The notes: generated by a model from the letters alone, not told the origin. A stretch of DNA of 56,646 bases from Enterococcus pseudoavium NBRC 100491 (GCF_001544295.1 NZ_BCQF01000019.1:1-56646); one strand, 5' to 3'. Numbered from the stretch's first letter, positions 18,188 through 27,092 are shown. Numbers and translations: made by a program.

Positions 18188-18603
18188 AATTGTTCCTCTA
18201 CTCGCTTTAAAAACGTTTGAAATTGCTGCTTTTCTTCACTTGAAAAAGCTTTATCAACTTGCTCACCTAAATCTTCAAAGATCGCTTGGACTTGCAGAAC
18301 CATTTTTTCCCCTTCAGCTGTCAGATAGATATTTTTCTGGCGCTCATTGGCTTTAGGAATCTCACGATAAATGAATCCTTTTCCCTCTAACACTTTCAAA
18401 ATATTCGTGACCGTCGCCTGCTGCTTGCCTAAATACCTCGCCAAATCCCGTTGAATCGTTGCTGGATGCTTAGAAATATAATTCAAGCTATGGGCTTGTA
18501 AACTGTTTAGTTGCACAGCTCGTAATTTTTCAAGTACAAAGTTTTGCTGTAAGATACCGATCTGATAGATTTTTTCAGCTAGATCTTTTCTCTGCGAAAT
18601 CAT
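18181..18603 (-). CDS. MarR-family transcriptional regulator
   Basis: A 140-residue MarR-type dimeric winged-helix repressor: helix-turn-helix at about 52-75 (TIQRDLARYLGKQQATVTNIL) and the wing after it (GFIYREIPKANERQKNIYLT). It is divergent from the DUF2316-amidohydrolase operon, with 126 bases between the start codons holding a strong promoter and two matching AACTATTTATTT-type sites. It very probably represses that operon and itself. The ligand is unknown; MarR repressors usually sense aromatic acids or oxidants, which would fit an amidohydrolase that acts on a carboxylic acid. Confidence 0.9.
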   Translation of the reverse strand: MISQRKDLAEKIYQIGILQQNFVLEKLRAVQLNSLQAHSLNYISKHPATIQRDLARYLGKQQATVTNILKVLEGKGFIYREIPKANERQKNIYLTAEGEKMVLQVQAIFEDLGEQVDKAFSSEEKQQFQTFLKRVEEQLT

Positions 18604-18624
18604 GGACTCCCTCTTTTCTTTATC

Positions 18625-18703
18625 AATAGTTTAAATCACAACTATTTATTTGACAACTTTTTCCAATCAGCGTATGCTAAAAACAGTTAAAAATACAACT
18701 ATT
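18625..18703 (+). promoter_or_regulatory. MarR-type operators around the DUF2316-amidohydrolase promoter
   Basis: Promoter TTGACA (18650-18655), 17 bases, TATGCT (18673-18678). Operator 1 at 18625-18646 is AATAGTT, 8 bases, AACTATT. Operator 2 at 18685-18703 is AGTT, 8 bases, AACTATT. Both are followed by TATTT, so the two sites are also direct repeats about 57 bases apart, one just upstream of the -35 and one just downstream of the -10. Confidence 0.75.
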
Positions 18704-18729
18704 TATTTTAAAAGAAAGAAGCGGATATT

Positions 18730-19029
18730 ATGTCCTTAAGCCCACAACAAATACAACATACTAAAGAAGAATTCCAAGCAAATTTTAAACGGAGTGGTCT
18801 GAGTTTAGAACAGATCGCAACCGACCTGGAGACGACTCCCGCGGTGATTGCCGCGACTTTGAACCTTGATGTTAGTCGCCTTGAAGATCCTTGGGTCTTG
18901 AAAAATTATTTAGAAGCTGCCTTAGCGCAACAAGGTAGCGCTAGTATCCCCTTCACCGCTCTAACGGGTGATTATCATCGCTATTGGTTTTTGAACAGTC
19001 GCCGAATTGATCAAAGAAAGATTGGTTAG
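18730..19029 (+). CDS. DUF2316 family protein
   Basis: A 99-residue protein of the DUF2316 family (begins MSLSPQQIQHTKEEFQANFK; helical first half with an HTH-like stretch SLEQIATDLETTPAVIAATL, then GDYHRYWFLNSRRID near the end). Members of this family often lie next to a MarR regulator, as here. Its role is unknown. AAAGAAGCGG precedes the ATG. It is 11 bases upstream of the amidohydrolase gene, so the two form one operon. Confidence 0.8.
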   Translation: MSLSPQQIQHTKEEFQANFKRSGLSLEQIATDLETTPAVIAATLNLDVSRLEDPWVLKNYLEAALAQQGSASIPFTALTGDYHRYWFLNSRRIDQRKIG

Positions 19030-19040
19030 GAGGAACCAAA

Positions 19041-20036
19041 ATGAAACTAATTACTATTGAAGAACACTTTATTTCACCGACAGTCAATCAAGCATACACT
19101 CAGGTCAAAACGCAAAATGCGACCCCTGAGGAAAAAGCAAAAGCAAATTTTATCGCCGATTTCATCGCAAAAGACCCCAGAATTACCGAGATTGGTCCCA
19201 CACGCTTAGCCTTTATGGATCAACAGGGAATCGACGTTCAAGTAATCAGCTACGGCAATAATAATCCAATGGACCTGCCGGCAGAATTTGCGATTCCCCT
19301 TTGTCGGCAAGCCAACGATGAATTGGCCGAGAAATGCGCCCAGTATCCGGGACGTTTTTACGGCTTAGCTTCATTGCCGGTCGCCGATGTTCCTGCTGCG
19401 GTGAAAGAGCTAGAAAGAGCCGTGACTGAACTAGGGTTAAGGGGCGCCCAGTTGACAGGAACTTTTAACGGCGAATTTTTTGATGATCAGAAATATTGTC
19501 CAATTTTCGCTAAAGCAACAGAGTTGGATGTCCCGATCGCATTACATCCGGGGGAAGTTAACCCCCTAATTACTGAACATTATTATCAAGGTGCTTGGTC
19601 GCCGGCAGTTACAACAGTGCTAGCTGGTCACGGATTTGGTTGGCATGCAGATACTGGTATTCATGTCATCCGCTTGATCCTGTCCGGACTTTTCGATCAC
19701 TACCCCAATTTAAAAATTATTTCTGGTCACTTCGGTGAACTGGTTCCTTTCTTTTTGGAACGTTTGGATGAAAATTTACCGCCTCAATTGACCGGACTGA
19801 AAAACAATTTTGCGGATTATTACCGCAATCATGTCTACTTTCCTAGTGGGATGTTTTACGATGCTCCTTTCCAACTTTGTTTGAGTGAGCTTGCAGCCGA
19901 TCATCTACTTTGGTCGTTAGATTATCCTTATGTTCTGCGGGATAATACTAGAACATACTTAACAGACTACCCAATTGATGAAGCATTGAAAGAACAGATT
20001 GCTTATCAAAATGCCGAAAAATTATTTAGACTCTAA
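19041..20036 (+). CDS. Amidohydrolase 2 family protein (ACMSD-like decarboxylase)
   Basis: A 331-residue metal-dependent TIM-barrel protein of the amidohydrolase-2 group that includes 2-amino-3-carboxymuconate-6-semialdehyde decarboxylase and gamma-resorcylate decarboxylase. It begins with the reduced metal motif ITIEEHF (E-x-H type), followed by ALHPGEV (metal histidine), SGHFGELVPFFLERLD (histidine) and the C-terminal aspartate in WSLDYPY. The family suggests non-oxidative decarboxylation or hydrolysis of a small aromatic or cyclic acid; the substrate is not known. AGGAGG precedes the ATG. Controlled with DUF2316 from the MarR-flanked promoter. Confidence 0.85.
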   Translation: MKLITIEEHFISPTVNQAYTQVKTQNATPEEKAKANFIADFIAKDPRITEIGPTRLAFMDQQGIDVQVISYGNNNPMDLPAEFAIPLCRQANDELAEKCAQYPGRFYGLASLPVADVPAAVKELERAVTELGLRGAQLTGTFNGEFFDDQKYCPIFAKATELDVPIALHPGEVNPLITEHYYQGAWSPAVTTVLAGHGFGWHADTGIHVIRLILSGLFDHYPNLKIISGHFGELVPFFLERLDENLPPQLTGLKNNFADYYRNHVYFPSGMFYDAPFQLCLSELAADHLLWSLDYPYVLRDNTRTYLTDYPIDEALKEQIAYQNAEKLFRL

Positions 20037-20042
20037 AAAAAA

Positions 20043-20074
20043 GCCACCTCTGTCAAAAACAGAGTGGTCTTTTT
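20043..20074 (+). terminator. Terminator of the amidohydrolase operon
   Basis: GCCACCTCTGT / ACAGAGTGGT stem with one bulge, followed by five T residues. Confidence 0.8.
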
Positions 20075-20092
20075 AAAATTAGTTTTATCTCG

Positions 20093-20665
20093 TTACAATA
20101 TCCCACTTACCCACATACTGAGCAATGTAACTACTACGACTAGCGCGGTAAAGGCTAGGACCATCCCCGTTTTAGTGAGTAGGTCTTTCCCAAAGTTTCG
20201 TCTATGGCGCTGTTGCTCTACATCCTCGCCTTCCATATAGGCAACGATCTCTTTGTAGGTCTTGATATTTTTTTCTTTTTTGATTTGCTCGATCTTGATT
20301 GACGCCCACATTCCGATTGCCCATAAAATAAATGGAATCACTAAGCCTCTGTTGCCAAAAAATTTCCAGGCTGGGCCGAATGATAGCGCTGCTGCACCAA
20401 TCGTCCCTAACATGATCCAGCTATACTTATCCATCGCATCGTTTTTGATCCTTCTTTTCATCGTTTCCACGTCTCCTTTGACCAGTTCGTCTAAAGTCAC
20501 GTCAAAAAGTACACTCAGCAATAACAGATTATGGATATCCGGATAGCTCCGTTCGTTCTCCCAATTCGAAATCGTCTGTCGGGAAACATAGATTTTTTCC
20601 GCTAATTCCTCTTGGGAAAATCCCGCCTCTTCGCGTAATCGTTTGATCTGTTTGCTTAAATCCAT
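20093..20665 (-). CDS. XRE-family regulator with C-terminal membrane segments
   Basis: A 190-residue protein. An N-terminal XRE helix-turn-helix (about 5-60, GFSQEELAEKIYVSRQTISNWE) is followed by a linker and three hydrophobic segments (about 87-104, 108-124 and 165-186). This membrane-tethered design is common in Firmicutes and suggests sensing of an envelope or membrane signal. The ATG at 20665 has GGAG 8 bases upstream; the longer open frame is unsupported. No obvious target gene is co-transcribed. Confidence 0.85.
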   Translation of the reverse strand: MDLSKQIKRLREEAGFSQEELAEKIYVSRQTISNWENERSYPDIHNLLLLSVLFDVTLDELVKGDVETMKRRIKNDAMDKYSWIMLGTIGAAALSFGPAWKFFGNRGLVIPFILWAIGMWASIKIEQIKKEKNIKTYKEIVAYMEGEDVEQQRHRRNFGKDLLTKTGMVLAFTALVVVVTLLSMWVSGIL

Positions 20666-20807
20666 TTCATCCGCTCCTTCATCCTCACCATAAGACAACC
20701 CACCGATTCCCACTAGCAAAACTCTTTGTCATCGGCCATTTTTGCCTTGTCAAAAGTCTTTATCAGCCCGAAAAGCCTGTTAAATCAAAGCTTACCTTAA
20801 TACAAAA

Positions 20808-20841
20808 CAAAAGAAAAGCCCCAGCGAAATTTCGCTGAGGC
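20808..20841 (-). terminator. Terminator of the YjeM-like gene
   Basis: GCCTCAGCGAAATTTCGCTGGGGC stem-loop (minus strand) followed by TTTTCTTTT. Confidence 0.85.
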
Positions 20842-20849
20842 AGTTTTTA

Positions 20850-22334
20850 TTAAGCTTTTGAACGACGCACATAGTTTTGGTAAAGAATAAAACCAACAAC
20901 TGTAAAGCCAACTGGACCTGCGATCATCCAAAGTGTATCACGTACGCCAGCACCTTCGATGATCGGTTGGAAGATCGTGAAGACGTTAGCACCTAATACT
21001 AATAGGAAGACAACAACACTGATAGCCATTGTCACGCCATGAGATTTGTACACTTCGAAAGGACGATCCAAACCTTCTTTTTTCTTGAATTTAGGGAATG
21101 CATAAATCAAGAACAAGTAAGGTAAGGTCATTGACACGTTTGCCATCAAAGTCAAAATGTTATAGAACGCAGATGGATCTGGAGTAGCAAAAGAAGCAAT
21201 CAAGATAATCGCTACAACGATTGCACATTGTGCCCACATTGCATAGCTTGGCATGCCATTTTCGTTTAGTTCAGTAAATTTCTTAGGCCATAATTTTTTC
21301 GGTGTTCCCATGATCAACGTTTTCAGTGGAGAATACGTTAATGTAAAGAAGGCACCACTGTAAGCTAAGAACATACCTAGACCAGTGTAACGAGCAAACC
21401 AGTTACCCATACTGATAGCAGCTGCTTGGCTTAGGCCGATGCCTTTACCAAATTCAACCCCTAAGTTGTTCATCATTACGTAAGAAATGTTACCTAAGTT
21501 TGTTGTATCGCCTGATAGAACACTTTCCCAGTTAGTACTTACGCCCCATAGGAAGATTCCTAATGCGTAACCAACTGAAATAATCAAGGCAGAAAGAACG
21601 ACCGCTTTAGGGAACGTTTTTTCTGGATTACGTGTTTTATCAACCATCCCACCAACAGCTTCTAGTCCGCCGTAAGCAAAGATTGCGAATACCGCGAAAC
21701 CTAACAAACCGATTGGGCTTTGGTAACTAGGATTTGGAGAATTTAAAATGTGGTCGAATGGTTGAGCTAAATGTCCGCCATTGGCAACCAAAATAATACC
21801 TGAAATCACGATTAAAACAACGTTTAAACTAGTTACCGCAAGACCACCAAGACTTGTGATCTTAACAATTCCTTTAACCCCTTTGATTGAGACTAAAGTT
21901 ACGATGATCATCCACACACAGGCTAAAAGACCAACCATTTGAGTGGAGTTTAAACCAAACATTCCTAATTTTTGCGTTTGGTCACTTCCGGCAAAAGCCG
22001 TTGTGAAAGGAATCCAAACTTTAGATGAGGTAGAAACCATCCAGACAACGTAAGATGCAAACCACATGAATGTTCCGATAAATGCGAAACGTGGTCCTAC
22101 GCTGACTTCCAACCATTTGTACATCCCGCTGTTTTCACCTTTGATCGTTGAACCAAATTCAGCCATCATCAGCGCAAATGGGATGAAAAATAGAATCGCA
22201 GCTACGACATAAAAGACGATTGAGCCATACCCCATCAAGTAAAAGGCCACTGGTCCATTAGCGAACCCAAATACTGAGGTAAAGATCATCATGACTAAAG
22301 CACCAAGCGTCATGCCTTTTTCTGCTTTGGACAT
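20850..22334 (-). CDS. yjeM: APC-superfamily amino acid transporter, YjeM type
   Basis: A 494-residue transporter with 12 or more hydrophobic segments, similar to YjeM of the glutamate/GABA-antiporter branch of the APC superfamily. Typical features are the glycine-rich first helix (IFTSVFGFANGPVAFYLMGYG), the conserved VGGMVDKTRNPEKTFPKAV loop, and the long C-terminal half. The substrate is not defined for YjeM. AGGAG lies 8 bases before the ATG at 22334. A likely promoter on the minus strand is TTACTG, 17 bases, TAAAAT, within 50 bases upstream. Codon use looks biased to preferred codons, as for a well-expressed gene. Confidence 0.85.
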   Translation of the reverse strand: MSKAEKGMTLGALVMMIFTSVFGFANGPVAFYLMGYGSIVFYVVAAILFFIPFALMMAEFGSTIKGENSGMYKWLEVSVGPRFAFIGTFMWFASYVVWMVSTSSKVWIPFTTAFAGSDQTQKLGMFGLNSTQMVGLLACVWMIIVTLVSIKGVKGIVKITSLGGLAVTSLNVVLIVISGIILVANGGHLAQPFDHILNSPNPSYQSPIGLLGFAVFAIFAYGGLEAVGGMVDKTRNPEKTFPKAVVLSALIISVGYALGIFLWGVSTNWESVLSGDTTNLGNISYVMMNNLGVEFGKGIGLSQAAAISMGNWFARYTGLGMFLAYSGAFFTLTYSPLKTLIMGTPKKLWPKKFTELNENGMPSYAMWAQCAIVVAIILIASFATPDPSAFYNILTLMANVSMTLPYLFLIYAFPKFKKKEGLDRPFEVYKSHGVTMAISVVVFLLVLGANVFTIFQPIIEGAGVRDTLWMIAGPVGFTVVGFILYQNYVRRSKA

Positions 22335-22960
22335 TGAAATCACTCCTATTTAATTTTATCTCGGGTTTTTTTTGTCAGTAATTATTCAAAATCTTCAATT
22401 AGTTATTCATTGAGCAAGAATTCATTACAAACTAGAAAACCCTAAATGTAACTTTACCTTGAAAAAACACAGAGTGCAAGATGTTCCCCTTTCCAAAATT
22501 TTCAGACAATTGTTGCTACTAATTGCTCAATCGCTTCTCATAATCCCTTATCAACAAATGATAAAATAACTATAATCCAACATTTTATCCACATTTTTTC
22601 AAAATCGTTTTTTTATCAATTTTGCAAACGACTTGAAATCACTGTTATATCACTCTTCATTTCTCCCTTGTTATAAATAGAAAGCGCTGTCCTTCTATTC
22701 GAAATATTTATTTAAAATTAAAAAAATACAGCGATCTTCCGTTGTTAAAACGCAGAAAGCTGCTTCGGCTAGCTTGAAGGCCCATAAAATTAAGAGAATG
22801 ATTTAAAAATTTTTAGCAAAATGCCATTTTTATTCCATCAATCAACAATTAAAAAGCGTCGATAATTTAATGTTTTAGCCAATTTTACCTTCCATAATTG
22901 TTTTATGTAAACTTCTTTTTGTAAAAAAAAAGAATCTCATTGCGAGACTCTTTTGCTTAA
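22335..22960. other. Gene-free region of about 620 bases
   Basis: No supportable open frame. It holds the yjeM promoter at its left end and the terminator of the ABC permease at its right end. In between: an isolated plus-strand promoter-like pair TTATCA (22548-22553), 17 bases, TATAAT (22571-22576) with no gene downstream, and a sequence close to a catabolite-response element (AGAAAGCGCTGTCC, 22679-22692). An uncharacterised RNA or a decayed gene is possible. Confidence 0.4.
22923..22954 (-). terminator. Terminator of the ABC permease operon
   Basis: GAGTCTC-GCAAT-GAGATTC stem (one wobble pair) followed by a run of T on the minus strand. Confidence 0.75.
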
Positions 22961-24556
22961 TTAATCGTTTAATTTGCGCCAGAAATTATTTCGGTTGATA
23001 AACAACCATGCACCGGACAAGATTGCTAGCCACAACATGACTCCGCCGTTTAATAAAAGCGGATTGAGATTCATCATCACTCCGATCACATACAACGTAA
23101 TCAAGAGCACACCGATAAAAAGGGTCCCGAACATCCACAGCATCAAACCATAATTCCCGATGCCGCGGGTGAAAAGCTGACTGACATTGGTCCATGTGAC
23201 ATTCAACAAACGATAATCTCGGCTGAAGAAATGCAAGGACAGCAAATAAGTGCCCCATAAAATTCCCGCCACCAATGAAAACAACAGACTCAAGGGCAAA
23301 TGCAAGACTAGCGCAATAATAGTCCCGACACCGCCAGCGATCAGCAGTTGAAGCTGACATCCCACCCAAAATTTTTGACGAAGATAGTTTGCTAATGACA
23401 ACGGCAACGATTGGATAAAGGCGAAGTTCTCGCGATCCAATGAGATAATATTACTGATAAAGGACGTTTGGTTGAGCATAAGACAAGCAAAAACCAGGCC
23501 GCAGACGAAAAAGACGCCCATGAATTTTGTTGATAAGCTGGCTAAGTCAACCGGATTAGTCGTCACTAGCGTTCCTAGTAAAACGATCGGCATCACCAAA
23601 GAAGAGGTCAAAACTTGCATGATCAAATTCGGATTCTTCAGTAATTGGTGATTATAGCTGGCTAATTGCTTTTTCAAGGATTGATTGTTTTTTCGTTTAC
23701 GTTTCGTCGCAACCGTTCGCGAGCCCTCATCACTGAATTGTTCATATAAGCTAGGGACTACGAAAAAGCGGAGAGCTAACAAGAACAGGCCGGTTAAAAG
23801 CAAGAGCCCTAGCAGTGGCACCAAACCTCTGATGGTCAATAATTCATGCATTACTTGATAGAATGGCAAAAAAATGCGAAAAGCATGGCGATCGACTATC
23901 TCGGTCCCATGATCCACTGAATTTTGTGAAAAATTGATGGCTAAAATCCCACCGACTGAAACGACCATCGAAAAGCCTAACATTAAACTAGTAAATAGTT
24001 TTTTGTGCTGACGAAAGAGCTTGGTTTTGGTCATCCCAAAAACGATCAAACTACAAAAACTGAACAACAAGCTGAAAAAGATTAAAAATAGTAAAATGGC
24101 ACCGATCACTGCCAAAATAATTCCATAACCGCTTTTTACGGCGGTCAAAAAGAAGAGAATCAACAGGGGCAATAAAAACGGGACGATCGTCATGCCCACA
24201 GCTAGGAATTTGGCAACAAAAACCTCCCCTTGTTTAATTGGTAGCGGCAGATAATCTTGTAAATCTTTGCTCTCGAAAAAGACGTTAAAAATGGCCGATA
24301 GTGATTGAGAAAAGCCGATTAAACCAAACAGCGCCATATAATAAGTAAAATAGCCGGGCAATTTTGCAAAATCGATCATCACCATTGCCAGACCATAGAT
24401 GACTAAGAAAACCACTCCAGACATCAAATATTGCTGGAGGATGCCGCGAATTACTTTTTTACCCTTACGACCTTTTTTACGAATTTGGTTCGTCGCAGAA
24501 GGATTGACATACAACATATTTACCGCGATCAAACGTTTTATGATGGCACTATTCAT
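22961..24556 (-). CDS. ABC transporter permease (YthQ-like)
   Basis: A 531-residue membrane protein with about 12 hydrophobic segments, resembling the large permeases (ABC_tran_2/YthQ type) that pair with a separate ATPase. A strongly basic patch (TNQIRKKGRKGKKVIRG, about 20-40) precedes the first membrane helix, and a basic linker (KRKRKNNQ, about 285-295) divides the two halves. The ATG at 24556 overlaps the end of the ATPase gene by 8 bases, which indicates coupled translation. Cargo unknown; exporters of this class move peptides or lipids. Confidence 0.75.
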   Translation of the reverse strand: MNSAIIKRLIAVNMLYVNPSATNQIRKKGRKGKKVIRGILQQYLMSGVVFLVIYGLAMVMIDFAKLPGYFTYYMALFGLIGFSQSLSAIFNVFFESKDLQDYLPLPIKQGEVFVAKFLAVGMTIVPFLLPLLILFFLTAVKSGYGIILAVIGAILLFLIFFSLLFSFCSLIVFGMTKTKLFRQHKKLFTSLMLGFSMVVSVGGILAINFSQNSVDHGTEIVDRHAFRIFLPFYQVMHELLTIRGLVPLLGLLLLTGLFLLALRFFVVPSLYEQFSDEGSRTVATKRKRKNNQSLKKQLASYNHQLLKNPNLIMQVLTSSLVMPIVLLGTLVTTNPVDLASLSTKFMGVFFVCGLVFACLMLNQTSFISNIISLDRENFAFIQSLPLSLANYLRQKFWVGCQLQLLIAGGVGTIIALVLHLPLSLLFSLVAGILWGTYLLSLHFFSRDYRLLNVTWTNVSQLFTRGIGNYGLMLWMFGTLFIGVLLITLYVIGVMMNLNPLLLNGGVMLWLAILSGAWLFINRNNFWRKLND

Positions 24557-25307
24557 GCTGCTCACCCTCAATCTCGGCTATCAAGTCATCATCCGCTTGA
24601 CGTCCGGCCATTTTAAGGTAAACACCTTCTAAAGATTCATTAGGATGATCTTGCAGTAAAGCTGTCACCGAGCCGTTGTAAATCAACTCGCCCTGTTTCA
24701 AGATCGCCAGCTCATCACACAACTGCTGAGCGGTATCTAGCACGTGGGTCGAAAAAATCACCGTTTTGCCCTTTTCAGCATGACGCTTGATCATTTCCTT
24801 GAGGTCAAAGGCCGCCTGCGGATCTAGCCCTTGCAGTGGCTCATCTAAGATCCAAATATCCGGATCAGGCAGTAGCGCGCCAATAATAATCGTTTTTTGC
24901 CGCATCCCATGAGAAAAACTTTCTAACGTCTCGTCTTCATGCCCTACTAAATCAAACAATTCAATCAATTCTTGCCGACGTTGCTCTTGCGACTGAAGTT
25001 CATAAGCCGCTGAAATCAAATCCCAGTATTCATTCGCAGTCAATTGTAAAAACAGATCGGGAGAATCCGGCACATAAGCAATCTTTTTCTTGATTGCTAA
25101 ACGATCCGCCTTCAGATTTTTCCCATCAAATAATATTTCACCGCTTGTCGGCTCAAGAATACTGACCAAACTTTTAATCGTTGTCGATTTGCCGGCCCCA
25201 TTATGTCCTAAAAAGCCAAAAATCGTGCCGGCTTTAATCGTTAAGCTCAAATTATTCAGCGCCTTTTTTTCTCCGTAGACTTTCGTCACACCTATTAACT
25301 CGATCAT
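24549..25307 (-). CDS. ABC transporter ATP-binding protein (YthP-like)
   Basis: A 252-residue ATPase. Walker A GHNGAGKST is near 37-45, the signature FSHGMRQK near 134-141, Walker B DIWILDEPLQGLDP near 152-165, and the switch histidine lies in FSTHVLD. It forms an exporter with the overlapping downstream permease. AGGAG lies 8 bases before the ATG at 25307; the earlier in-frame start has no spacing to a ribosome site. Confidence 0.9.
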   Translation of the reverse strand: MIELIGVTKVYGEKKALNNLSLTIKAGTIFGFLGHNGAGKSTTIKSLVSILEPTSGEILFDGKNLKADRLAIKKKIAYVPDSPDLFLQLTANEYWDLISAAYELQSQEQRRQELIELFDLVGHEDETLESFSHGMRQKTIIIGALLPDPDIWILDEPLQGLDPQAAFDLKEMIKRHAEKGKTVIFSTHVLDTAQQLCDELAILKQGELIYNGSVTALLQDHPNESLEGVYLKMAGRQADDDLIAEIEGEQHE

Positions 25308-25420
25308 TGCTATCACTCCTTCCCTAAACTATACGAGAAAAGCCCCTTCATGACAATCCATCAGATAAAAAATGTGCCGCCGAGCAGATAGCTTCGTGGG
25401 GAGTCCAGTATTGATTAAAT

Positions 25421-25984
25421 TTAGTTAATTGGTGCAAGCTTCGTAATATGATTCGAGAAACGTTCACAAATGAGTGTGGCCATTTGATCCTCGGATTCCA
25501 CCATTCCCCCCTGACACCAAGTCAGCAGAACATTAAAAATTCCTCCTGCAATAAATTTGATATTGTACTTGCGATATTCTGGTGTGCATTCGATATCACA
25601 AATCAAATATTCAGAAAGCTCTTCAAGAAACGCAATCAATTGATCCAGTACTAACTGGGTCAGACCCGCATCAAAGAGTTTCATTAGAAAATCCTTGTGA
25701 CTTTTCATATGGGAGAAATAGCGTTTGGTCATTTCATAATTGTTAACGTGCTCTCGATCAATCACCTGCACAAAGGCGCGATTGATCGTATCTAAACGCT
25801 CCATCAGAACGTCTTCTAAAATTTCATAGTTCCGATAAAAGGCCATCCGCGAAACTCCGGCCTTTTGTGAGACTTCACTGATTGAAATTTTTTTGAACTC
25901 CTTTTTATCCATAATGATCAGCAGCGCACCTAAAATCGAGTCTTTGGTCAGCTGCTTTTGATCCAAGTTATACGCATTAGTCAT
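25421..25984 (-). CDS. TetR/AcrR-family transcriptional regulator
   Basis: A 187-residue regulator. The N-terminal helix-turn-helix is ISISEVSQKAGVSRMAFYRNYE (about 33-54), followed by a helical ligand-binding and dimer domain of the TetR_C_8 kind. GGGGG precedes the ATG at 25984; the longer open frame crosses the divergent promoter region and is rejected. It is divergent from the SDR gene, and a symmetric site lies at the SDR transcription start, so the SDR gene is the likely target. Confidence 0.88.
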   Translation of the reverse strand: MTNAYNLDQKQLTKDSILGALLIIMDKKEFKKISISEVSQKAGVSRMAFYRNYEILEDVLMERLDTINRAFVQVIDREHVNNYEMTKRYFSHMKSHKDFLMKLFDAGLTQLVLDQLIAFLEELSEYLICDIECTPEYRKYNIKFIAGGIFNVLLTWCQGGMVESEDQMATLICERFSNHITKLAPIN

Positions 25985-26024
25985 AACAAAATACCCCCTA
26001 TTGTAACAGCACAGGCAAAACGAA

Positions 26025-26084
26025 TTGAATTTCAAAATTGGCTCCACTATACTACATTCCATCGGGCGTTACAAATGCAACGCC
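26025..26084 (+). promoter_or_regulatory. SDR promoter with downstream symmetric site
   Basis: TTGAAT (26025-26030), 17 bases, TATACT (26048-26053). The inverted repeat GGCGTT, 8 bases, AACGCC (26065-26084) covers positions just after the expected start of transcription, a typical repressor position for the divergent TetR protein. Confidence 0.65.
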
Positions 26085-26142
26085 GCAGTCCCCTCGTATT
26101 TTTGGTAGAGAGGACGGCTAATTAGAATGGAGGATTTTTAAT

Positions 26143-26997
26143 ATGCAAACATGGTTTATTACAGGCGCAACAGGTGGCCTAGCTTCAGAAGTCATTCAAG
26201 AATTACTGGAACGGGGAGATCGGGTAGCCGCAACTTCTCGAAAATTGGGTGCCTTAGATTCGTTGAAGGAAAAATATGGTTCTCAATTGTGGCAAACAAC
26301 GTTGGATTTGACTAATGAAGCTGAGGTAAATGCAGTAGTCGCCCAGGCTTTTTCTGAGCTAGGAACGATTGATGTTTTGCTCAACAATGCCGCCTACGGA
26401 CTTTATGGCGCCATCGAAGAGATCAGTGAGCAGCAAATGAAAAATGTCTTTGAGATAAATCTATTTGGTTCTTTAAGAACTGCGAAGGCCTTTTTACCCT
26501 TCTTTAGAAAACAAGGCCATGGACAAATCATTCAGATTTCAAGCATGGCAGGCCATTACTCGACACCTGCGATGGGCCTGTATAGTGCCTCAAAATGGGC
26601 GGTCGAAGCGGCGTTTGAAGCCTTGGCAGAAGAGGTCAAGCCCTTTAATATTCAAACTACCATCGTTGATCCAGGCGGAATCAGAACCAATTTTGTCAGC
26701 GGAAACGGTGCTTTCGGTGAACAATTAGAAGTCTATCAGAACACTGAAGTCGGCCAAGTAATCAGCATGATGAAAGGAGAAGTTCCAGGATTAGATATAG
26801 CCGCTTTCAAAAAAATGATTGTTGGTGATCCTGCCAAGATGGCGCATCAAATTATCAAACTTACAGAGCAGAAGACGAACCCCTTACGTATCGCGTTAGG
26901 CAGTGATTCTTATCAGAAAATCCACGAGAGCCTTGCCAAGCGCTTATCTTCCCTTGAGGCGCAAAAGGAATTGGCTTATTCCACCGACGCTGACTAG
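26143..26997 (+). CDS. Short-chain dehydrogenase/reductase
   Basis: A 284-residue classical SDR. The cofactor loop TGATGGLA is at about 6-13, NNAA at about 86-89, catalytic Ser in SSMAG, and YSASK (Tyr and Lys) at about 147-151. A basic residue after the first beta-alpha-beta unit (TSRK) suggests NADP preference. GGAGG precedes the ATG. Substrate unknown. It is divergent from, and probably controlled by, the TetR gene. Confidence 0.93.
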   Translation: MQTWFITGATGGLASEVIQELLERGDRVAATSRKLGALDSLKEKYGSQLWQTTLDLTNEAEVNAVVAQAFSELGTIDVLLNNAAYGLYGAIEEISEQQMKNVFEINLFGSLRTAKAFLPFFRKQGHGQIIQISSMAGHYSTPAMGLYSASKWAVEAAFEALAEEVKPFNIQTTIVDPGGIRTNFVSGNGAFGEQLEVYQNTEVGQVISMMKGEVPGLDIAAFKKMIVGDPAKMAHQIIKLTEQKTNPLRIALGSDSYQKIHESLAKRLSSLEAQKELAYSTDAD

Positions 26998-27023
26998 ATA
27001 AGAACTACTCAATGACGAAAAAA

Positions 27024-27092
27024 GCGCCCGATCCTTTTCACAAAACGGATCTGGTGCTTTTTATTCGTCAATTTCCGCAAAACGCGGAAATT
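27024..27092 (+). terminator. Terminator of the SDR gene and following hairpin
   Basis: An imperfect hairpin (about 27024-27058) with five T residues ends the SDR gene. A second perfect hairpin AATTTCCGC / GCGGAAATT lies at about 27070-27092. Beyond it up to 27193 no gene is supportable. Confidence 0.6.

Noticed and set aside
22679-22692. Catabolite-response element
   Set aside because: Only 11 of 14 bases fit, and it is about 340 bases from the nearest start codon; kept as a note, not as a feature.
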